A program made the translations under genes and the position numbers. Below, one piece after another: positions 38,043 to 43,031 of a stretch of DNA of 43,031 nucleotides. The stretch's first letter is position 1, and each line of letters starts with the position of its first letter. Below the pieces are notes generated by a model. The model saw only the letters and a list, made by a program, of their open reading frames with translations, had not been told where the DNA came from and did not search any database. This DNA is from Lachnospiraceae bacterium (GTDB lineage Bacteria > Bacillota > Clostridia > Lachnospirales > Lachnospiraceae), in assembly GCA_021202075.1 (NCBI GenBank), contig JAJQDT010000117.1:9960-52990 (forward strand), read 5' to 3'.

Positions 38043-38076
38043 ATTAGATAAAATTTAGACATTCGTAGTGTATAAT
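38043..38076 (+). promoter_or_regulatory. Promoter of the response regulator gene with paired boxes
   Basis: ATTAGA (38043) and TTTAGA (38054), 11 bp apart, then exactly 11 bp to TATAAT (38071-38076). The spacing and the downstream ATTCG match the divergent ABC promoter, indicating that one regulator controls both. Confidence 0.75.
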
Positions 38077-38113
38077 GGGATTAGCCTAACACTATGAATT
38101 ATGGGAGAGACAC

Positions 38114-38797
38114 ATGAGAATATTGCTGATTGAAGATGATCTTGATTTTTCTTACGCATTGAAGATACAGCTTGTCAACCATGGTTTTGAAACGGATACC
38201 TGTACAAACGGTAACGACGGCCTGTTTTATCTGCAGCAGCAGATTTACCATCTGATTCTGCTCGACTGGAGGATGCCGGTTTTAAATGGCATTGATTTTC
38301 TACAGATTATACGGGATAAGGGGATTTCCACACCTGTAATCTTTCTCACCGGTATGGGCGATCTGGCGCAAAAAATTGAAGGTCTGAACCGTGGAGCTGA
38401 CGATTATCTGGTAAAACCATTTGCTTTCGAAGAGCTGCTGGCACGTATCCACTGCATTCTTCGCCGGCCTCAAATGATAAAGACCAACACACCGTCTGCA
38501 GGAGATTTGTTTCTGGACACAGATAAGCAGGTTTTACGTTGTAACGGGAAAACAGTGCCGATTACCGCGCGCGAATCTGCCCTTCTGTTATTTTTCATGA
38601 GTCACGCAAACCAGACATTTTCAAGAGAGGCACTCCTTGCAAATGTCTGGAATGGAAGTGCGGATGTAGAGAGCCGGAACGTGGATAATTTCATCTATCT
38701 TCTGCGAAATCATCTGAAGACGCTTAACTGTCTTGTCCAGTTAAAAACGGTAAGAGGCGCAGGATACCGATTGGAAGTTGAGGAGGTGTCTGAATAA
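38114..38797 (+). CDS. OmpR-family response regulator
   Basis: 227 aa. The receiver has Asp in LILLDWRMPVLNG and Lys in DDYLVKPFAFEELLARI; the C-terminal winged helix contains ALLANVWNGSADVESRNVDN and LLRNHLKTL ... TVRGAGYRLE. GGGAGAG precedes the ATG. It is followed directly by its kinase. It probably binds the TCTAAA/TTTAGA boxes on both sides of the divergent region. Confidence 0.95.
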   Translation: MRILLIEDDLDFSYALKIQLVNHGFETDTCTNGNDGLFYLQQQIYHLILLDWRMPVLNGIDFLQIIRDKGISTPVIFLTGMGDLAQKIEGLNRGADDYLVKPFAFEELLARIHCILRRPQMIKTNTPSAGDLFLDTDKQVLRCNGKTVPITARESALLLFFMSHANQTFSREALLANVWNGSADVESRNVDNFIYLLRNHLKTLNCLVQLKTVRGAGYRLEVEEVSE

Positions 38798-40105
38798 ATG
38801 TTTCGTAAACTCCGCATAAAAATGACACTTTTCTGTATCCTTATCATCTCTCTGATTCTGTTGTCTATGACTGCTGTTTTACTCTTTCTGCTTCACCAAA
38901 ACGAAGAACTGACCAGCTTTCAGGATTTTGAAGAAACAGTGAGTGAGCTTTATCAGGATATCACCGGAGAAGTTGCGCTTTCCCATTCCTGGCTTGACGA
39001 GGTATGTTCGAGCAACGACCTTATCGTTTCAATCCTGGATAACGGAGAACCTCTCCTCTATCGCCAAAATCAAATAGATGCAGATATGGAGTTGTTGTTT
39101 ACTCAGGCACGGGAAACAGCTTTAAATGAATATGCCGTCTCAGAGCTGTCGGTCGCAGACGGCTCTTCGCTTGTGCACAAAGAGTTCCAAATGAATAAAA
39201 GCTCTGAAGGAGAAGGAATCAGAAAAAGCTGTCAGGCATCCGTGGCCTATATTTCCACAAATTATTCTGTTCTCTGTATCACTGCTATCCGCTTCCCCGT
39301 GTCACAGAATATCTGGACAAACACCCTTTATCGTTCTGTTATTCTGACCACTCTGTGCGCTATTCTCCTGTTAAGCCTGCTGTCATTCTTCCTGATCCGC
39401 TACCTGGTTCAGCCATTAGAAGAAGGGCATAAGCGCCAGATCAATTTCTTTGCGGATGCTTCACACGAGCTGCGCTCGCCCCTGGCTGTACTGATTTCAT
39501 CTCTGTCTGCAATGGAATCCTGTCCAGAACGTGGAAATGAACTTCTTCAAACTATAAAAAAGGAAAGCCTGCGTATGCAGCGCCTTGTAAATGATATGTT
39601 CACGCTTGCCTCCCTGGATAATGGCAAGATCGCAATCCATAAAACAGAAGTCTGCCTGTACACTCTGTTTCTGGAAGCATATGAAAAATTTGAAACGGCT
39701 GCGATTCACAAGAATATTTTTCTGGAAATCTCAATTCCTGAAGACTCTGCCGCTACGGCAAACTGCGATCCAGAACGTTTAACACAGGTTTTCACGATTT
39801 TGCTTGACAATGCTGTTTCCTATACTCCTGAAGGCGGGCATATTCTGGCTGCTATCTTAGAATCTCACAGCAAATTTATTATTACAGTGAGTGACAGCGG
39901 GCCAGGCATCCCAGACAAAGCAAAGGAAAAAGTGTTTTCGCGTTTCTACCGATATGATCAGTCCAGAACCGATAAGAATCATTTCGGGCTGGGGTTAAGC
40001 ATTGCAAAAGAGATTATAGAATTGCATGAAGGCACTATCGCTGTGCAGGATTCAACGGAGGGAGGCGCTGAATTTATAGTAGTGCTGCCTGCAAATACCA
40101 ATTAA
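38798..40105 (+). CDS. Sensor histidine kinase
   Basis: 435 aa with two membrane segments (about 8-30 and 178-200), a ~145-residue sensing domain, then the H-box DASHELRSPLAV, N-box ILLDNAVSYTPEG, G1 box DSGPGIPDKAKEK and G2 box FGLGLSIAKEI. No clear HAMP domain is visible. The ATG follows the regulator's TAA immediately. It likely senses the substrate or an envelope signal for the ABC/HlyD operon. Confidence 0.95.
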   Translation: MFRKLRIKMTLFCILIISLILLSMTAVLLFLLHQNEELTSFQDFEETVSELYQDITGEVALSHSWLDEVCSSNDLIVSILDNGEPLLYRQNQIDADMELLFTQARETALNEYAVSELSVADGSSLVHKEFQMNKSSEGEGIRKSCQASVAYISTNYSVLCITAIRFPVSQNIWTNTLYRSVILTTLCAILLLSLLSFFLIRYLVQPLEEGHKRQINFFADASHELRSPLAVLISSLSAMESCPERGNELLQTIKKESLRMQRLVNDMFTLASLDNGKIAIHKTEVCLYTLFLEAYEKFETAAIHKNIFLEISIPEDSAATANCDPERLTQVFTILLDNAVSYTPEGGHILAAILESHSKFIITVSDSGPGIPDKAKEKVFSRFYRYDQSRTDKNHFGLGLSIAKEIIELHEGTIAVQDSTEGGAEFIVVLPANTN

Positions 40106-40248
40106 GTCCCTTATCAGTACTTCATTATTCGCCAATCGTCAAAATGCGAAAAGTTGCGTTTTTCAGAAGTGCCAGACAGATAACTGTCCATTGCGGTCTG
40201 TGAAAACGTCAAATTCATGAAAAACGCCGATTCGGCAATTGGTAAAAA
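40106..40248. other. Gene-free segment after the kinase gene
   Basis: No gene is seen. Short inverted repeats such as GCCGATTCGGC (about 40227-40237) are present, but no convincing terminator. Confidence 0.35.
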
Positions 40249-40554
40249 ATGGTCGAAAACAGCTCCTTAGAGAAAATTTTTGATTATAAAGGTAGTTTAC
40301 GTATAAGCTCACGAAAAAAGAGAGAGACACGGAGAATTTATTACAACCAGTCCGGCAATCCCATGCAGATACGCACAAATGGCCCGAAACTAATTCGGAG
40401 ACTGGTGGCGCTCATCGAGGAATATCCGGACTTGTGCAGATACACTGGGAAGGATGAAATCTGCGGTTCCTATTTTGAGGTGGATAAAAAGCATATCAGC
40501 ATTCAGGTGACACGCCCCTACTCAGACGAGCGCCGCCGGAAGCAAAGTGAATGA
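40249..40554 (+). CDS. Small conserved protein of mobile elements, possibly partial
   Basis: 101 aa. The C-terminal ~65 residues (MQIRTNGPKLIRRLVALIEE, EICGSYFEVDKKHISIQVTR, PYSDERRRKQSE) match a small family common in Firmicute phages and integrative elements. The N-terminal part (MVENSSLEKIFDYKGSLRIS) is less typical; an ATG at 40363 is an alternative start. Function unknown. Confidence 0.5.
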   Translation: MVENSSLEKIFDYKGSLRISSRKKRETRRIYYNQSGNPMQIRTNGPKLIRRLVALIEEYPDLCRYTGKDEICGSYFEVDKKHISIQVTRPYSDERRRKQSE

Positions 40555-40624
40555 GCGAAGGAGCATGGGTTGCACGGAAATATGAAAAATTTAGAAAATT
40601 TAGAAAATGCAAGGAATGGTTAAT

Positions 40625-40653
40625 TGCGAAAAATTCGCTATTATGATATTATA
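40625..40653 (+). promoter_or_regulatory. Sigma-A type promoter of the zinc-ribbon/membrane protein pair
   Basis: TTGCGA (40625-40630), 17 bp, TATTAT (40648-40653), 41 bp before the first ATG. An inverted GCGAA/TTCGC pair overlaps the -35. Confidence 0.6.
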
Positions 40654-40693
40654 AAGTTGCTCTATAGAAAAATTATTCTTAGAGAGGTCAATT

Positions 40694-40809
40694 ATGGCAT
40701 TAATAAATTGTCCCAATTGTGGAAAACAAATATCTGATAAAGGCAGCCACCTGTCCGAATTGCGGGTACCCAATTTCACAGCTAACAAATCAAGAAAATA
40801 ATTTTTAGA
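40694..40809 (+). pseudogene. Zinc-ribbon protein broken by a one-base frameshift
   Basis: MALINCPNCGKQISDK is followed, after removal of one G at about 40741, by AATCPNCGYPISQLTNQENN and a stop. This restores the two CPNCG knuckles of a short zinc-ribbon protein. GAGAGG lies upstream. As it stands the frame reads GSHLSELRVPNFTANKSRK. A sequencing error would give the same picture. Confidence 0.75.
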
Positions 40810-40879
40810 TATCTTTTTTTAAATTTTAAAAATTAGATGCCGAATGTAACAGTTAATATTTTGGTGGAAGGTGATAGAT

Positions 40880-41692
40880 ATGCTTTTGATTCTTATTAGT
40901 TTTATTTTGTTAGAAAGTGTAATGTTTGGAATTGTTCTTCCAGATCAAAGGGGGAAAAAACGAATATTTATAATAGGAGCTTTAATAGCAATTTTTATTA
41001 CTGGTTTTAGGTTAATACATAATAATGCGTTAATTTGGGGTGGATTTATTATATGCCATATAATCTTGTTTGGTATATATTTGTTCTATTATTATCAATT
41101 CATAGATAAGATAGAGAAAAAAAGTTTAAACTTTTTATTCACAAGCTATGTAAGAATACCAACATTTTTTTATATAATTCCAGTTATTGCTGTCTTATAT
41201 GTGATGATAGCAGAAGCTAAAACGGATGAAATTGCTCCAGTAATGGCAATACTATTTTTTGTTCTTATAGCGGGTGGTTATACTTTTGCAGAGAACAAAA
41301 AGCTAAATAATTTATCTGATGAATCGATTGCTTGTATGAATCAAGAAAATTTGAAACAATATATATATCGAAAAAATACACTTGTAGGAGTATATGCCAT
41401 TATTTTTTCTATATCAGCGGGATTACTTTATTTATGTGTGTGTGACTTTGTAGATGCGAATATACTGGTTCTAATTTTCGTTTTAGAATTTGTAGTTAAC
41501 ATGATTTTGTATATAAGATATTATCATAAGATTAAAGCTAAATATATGCCAGAAGACAATTCTCAATACAGTAAATGGCAACTTATGGTTCCGAAAAAAG
41601 TTGGTGTCGGATATACGTTTAATTTTAACTGCCCTTTAACATATGTCATATTAGGAATTTTATTTATAATAGTTGTAGTGTCACTTTTATAA
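40880..41692 (+). CDS. Multi-pass membrane protein with a DUF5808-like C-terminal motif
   Basis: The ATG at 40880 (MLLILISFILLESVMFGIVL) has AAGGTGA upstream; a GTG at 40871 is possible. 270 aa with seven or eight membrane segments. WQLMVPKKVGVGYTFNFNCP near the end recalls the DUF5808 pattern found after DUF1648 proteins. The gene is much more AT-rich than its neighbours, which suggests horizontal transfer. Function unknown. Confidence 0.7.
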   Translation: MLLILISFILLESVMFGIVLPDQRGKKRIFIIGALIAIFITGFRLIHNNALIWGGFIICHIILFGIYLFYYYQFIDKIEKKSLNFLFTSYVRIPTFFYIIPVIAVLYVMIAEAKTDEIAPVMAILFFVLIAGGYTFAENKKLNNLSDESIACMNQENLKQYIYRKNTLVGVYAIIFSISAGLLYLCVCDFVDANILVLIFVLEFVVNMILYIRYYHKIKAKYMPEDNSQYSKWQLMVPKKVGVGYTFNFNCPLTYVILGILFIIVVVSLL

Positions 41693-41789
41693 ATTTTTTA
41701 GTCTGATTCCCTTTTCATGTATCGAATATATAAATACGAGTCTATCTGAAGCCCAACATAAAAGTCTTATTATCAATTACCATAATACG

Positions 41790-41862
41790 CTGGACTGTTT
41801 TTCAATGGATGTAATTATATTGTAAACATTTTTTTGCTAAGTGGTCAAAATGACCACTTAGC
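41790..41862 (-). repeat. Orphan copy of the two-component/ABC-locus promoter region
   Basis: It resembles 15345-15420: tttttcaatggat, a box TGTAAT-N5-TGTAAAC (41810-41827, 11-bp period), then GCTAAGTGGTCA-aaa-TGACCACTTAGC (41836-41862), here a perfect 12-bp palindrome. Five bases between -35 and box are missing and no gene follows on the minus strand. Confidence 0.7.
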
Positions 41863-42302
41863 AAAAATAATCAATATTATCGCGCATGACTTCTTGATTT
41901 CTTTTTCGGCGCTACCGGCTGGCTTCTGCTCTGTTCTCTTTCCTGCTCCCGGCGCAGATCCATTACTCGTTCACGAAACAGTTCCGGATTCTCGGCCAGC
42001 CTGTTATCAATCTACTGTTCAGCAAACGTTACACGGTCATACTTAAATTTTTGTCCGAAAATATCATGAAGTTTCTCGCGGATTTTAACGTAAAAGCTGC
42101 TTTGTAAAGGAACACGTGCTTCCAGCAGCTTTTCCTGCTCCGAGCCAACCCGCTTAAGAGTTTCTCCGTACTCTGCTTCATCCATTGCAAGCTGAACAGC
42201 CAGTTGCTCCTGCTGGATATTCAGCTTTTTCAGATAGTCGGACATTTTTAAGAGAGTATTTTCCGCCTCTCTCATGACCCTGTGTATCTGTCCAGCCATC
42301 AT
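41856..42302 (-). pseudogene. Mobile-element protein with an in-frame TAG
   Basis: MMAGQIHRVMREAENTLLKM to IREKLHDIFGQKFKYDRVTF is followed by AEQ, a TAG at 42012-42014, and then, in the same frame, IDNRLAENPELFRERVMDLR and REQERTEQKPAGSAEKEIKK. Helical, charged sequence of the kind seen at the C-termini of relaxase or mobilisation proteins of conjugative elements. One nonsense mutation has split the gene. Confidence 0.55.
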
Positions 42303-42441
42303 TCTTCATAGAAAACCTCGTCCGATCCAAAAGCACTACATAAAGCAGCTTCGTTGTTTCGGACAAGCCGCTGACCAGCAGAAATTTGGGGAAAATCATA
42401 TATGGCGGCAGATTTGTGCCGGTTGTCAGATACTCGGTCAT
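42300..42441 (-). pseudogene. Truncated RepA_N replication initiator
   Basis: MTEYLTTGTNLPPYMIFPKF followed by LSETTKLLYVVLLDRTRFSM and KNDGWTD is the RepA_N N-terminal signature of plasmid/ICE replication initiators. After about 50 residues the frame changes to unrelated sequence at the join with the mobilisation-like fragment. The upstream frame (MNLRETEEVH) provides an alternative start at 42471. Confidence 0.8.
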
Positions 42442-42777
42442 GTGCACTTCCTCCGTTTCTCTCAAATTCATACCGGAATATTATGTCTGGCACTTTTTTT
42501 ACAGAAATAGTCTATCGTAAAGAAGGCCAAAGGTCATTGAGTGGAAATTGAGGGATATTTGACTAAGTTTATCATTTTCATAATATTTCAGGCACAATGT
42601 CTTTCAAAATCTGACGGTATTTCATATACCTCATTTCTGTCTATCTATATTCCTGCCTTTTTTATCCGATATATTGTGTTCACATTTTTTTCATATTTTA
42701 AATGTCTACTGATTTCAACAAATTTTCATCTGATTGACAAGTTTCCACATCAGTCTCGCATGTTCACAAATCTGTAA

Positions 42778-42870
42778 CAGAGTACGTTGCATTCTATGGA
42801 ATTTATGAGGCGTACTTTGCAATTTTATATGATATTTCACATTTTATTCACAGAGTAAGTTGCATTCTAT
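42778..42870. repeat. Iteron-like direct repeats upstream of the repA remnant
   Basis: CAGAGTACGTTGCATTCTAT (42778-42797) and CAGAGTAAGTTGCATTCTAT (42851-42870) differ at one position; a weaker unit GGCGTACTTTGCAATTTTAT lies between them (42809-42828). They may be remains of a replication origin. The remaining AT-rich sequence from 42480 to 42998 holds no convincing gene. Confidence 0.5.
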
Positions 42871-42956
42871 CTTTCTCTTGAGACAGTTCACTGTTTTTTC
42901 ACATTTTCAGACGACATTGGGGTAAATTTCTCACTTTTCAGTTCAAATCAGCAATA

Positions 42957-42998
42957 AGAAAGACAGGGGCGTTAAACCTTAACTTCCCGTTTTTTTCT
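42957..42998. terminator. Possible bidirectional terminator
   Basis: GTTAA-acc-TTAAC with flanking GGG/CCC (about 42967-42988) is followed by T7 on the plus strand and by a TCTTTCTT tract on the minus strand. It lies just after the partial gene at the window edge. Confidence 0.5.
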
Positions 42999-43031
42999 CA
43001 CTCAAAATCGTCCCAGTCAGGATATTGTTCA
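42999..43031 (-). CDS. C-terminal end of a gene entering from beyond the window
   Basis: The minus strand reads EQYPDWDDFE and then TGA. Ends of this kind are common in mobile-element replication or mobilisation proteins, but the visible part is too short for a family call. The 5' part is outside the window. Confidence 0.4.

Noticed and set aside
41836..41862. 12-bp palindrome GCTAAGTGGTCA as an intrinsic terminator
   Set aside because: The T-run precedes the stem on both strands rather than following it, and the same palindrome sits upstream of a promoter at 15394; a regulatory site is more likely.
42541..42777. 78-codon AT-rich frame
   Set aside because: No ribosome binding site, low-complexity Phe/Ile-rich translation and no family resemblance; probably noncoding DNA near the element remnant.

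Overview
The window looks like a chromosomal accessory region of a gut Firmicute, most likely a Lachnospiraceae relative. This rests on gene families (DUF4179 anti-sigma-like proteins beside ECF sigma factors, DUF6054, SdpI/SdpR-like pairs, AAA-ATPase/PD-(D/E)XK proteins, a RepA_N remnant) and on strong AGGAGG-type ribosome binding sites. No rRNA, tRNA or CRISPR array was seen.

Layout. 1-3290: an AAA-ATPase/nuclease-type protein and an HTH protein, then a graveyard of gene fragments. 3288-5199: an SdpI-like membrane protein with its ArsR-family regulator and two matching operators. 4441-15289 (minus strand): an ABC-2 export or immunity-like system made of a response regulator, histidine kinase, two permeases, a lipoprotein, an ATPase, a large secreted Ser/Glu-rich protein and a membrane protein. 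15440-17198: an intact IS200/IS605 element (tnpA, tnpB, probable omega RNA) that truncated a small secreted-protein gene. 17405-21287 and 27068-29878: two related ECF sigma/DUF4179 loci that share a duplicated divergent promoter; each has lost one half, and one decay product is an in-frame sigma/DUF4179 chimera. 21325-26868: a YgjV protein behind a structured, terminator-containing leader, a TetR regulator opposite a small membrane protein and two alpha/beta hydrolases, and small DUF genes. 30558-40105: a sugar-type ABC operon without an ATPase (MalF-like, MalG-like, HlyD-like, MacB-like, lipoprotein) opposite its two-component system, with shared 11-bp-phased boxes in both promoters. 40249-43031: AT-rich genes and plasmid or conjugative-element remnants.

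The most striking feature is a family of structured palindromic elements, about 70-200 bp and roughly 18 copies. Many lie inside protein-coding genes in frame, like the palindromic elements described in Rickettsia. They add about 24-58 residues to at least seven proteins (permeases, an adaptor, a binding protein, an anti-sigma-like protein, a MacB-like protein) and probably to a response regulator receiver domain. They also supply the stop codon of at least four genes. Copies differ in sequence but keep pairing: outer stem, one-sided bulge, inner stem with a 3-nt loop, often followed by GTCC-hairpin-GGAC. The same architecture, and in some copies part of the flanking sequence, is present at the right end (omega-RNA region) of the IS200/IS605 element. 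This suggests, but does not prove, that the elements derive from or are moved by IS200/IS605-type machinery.
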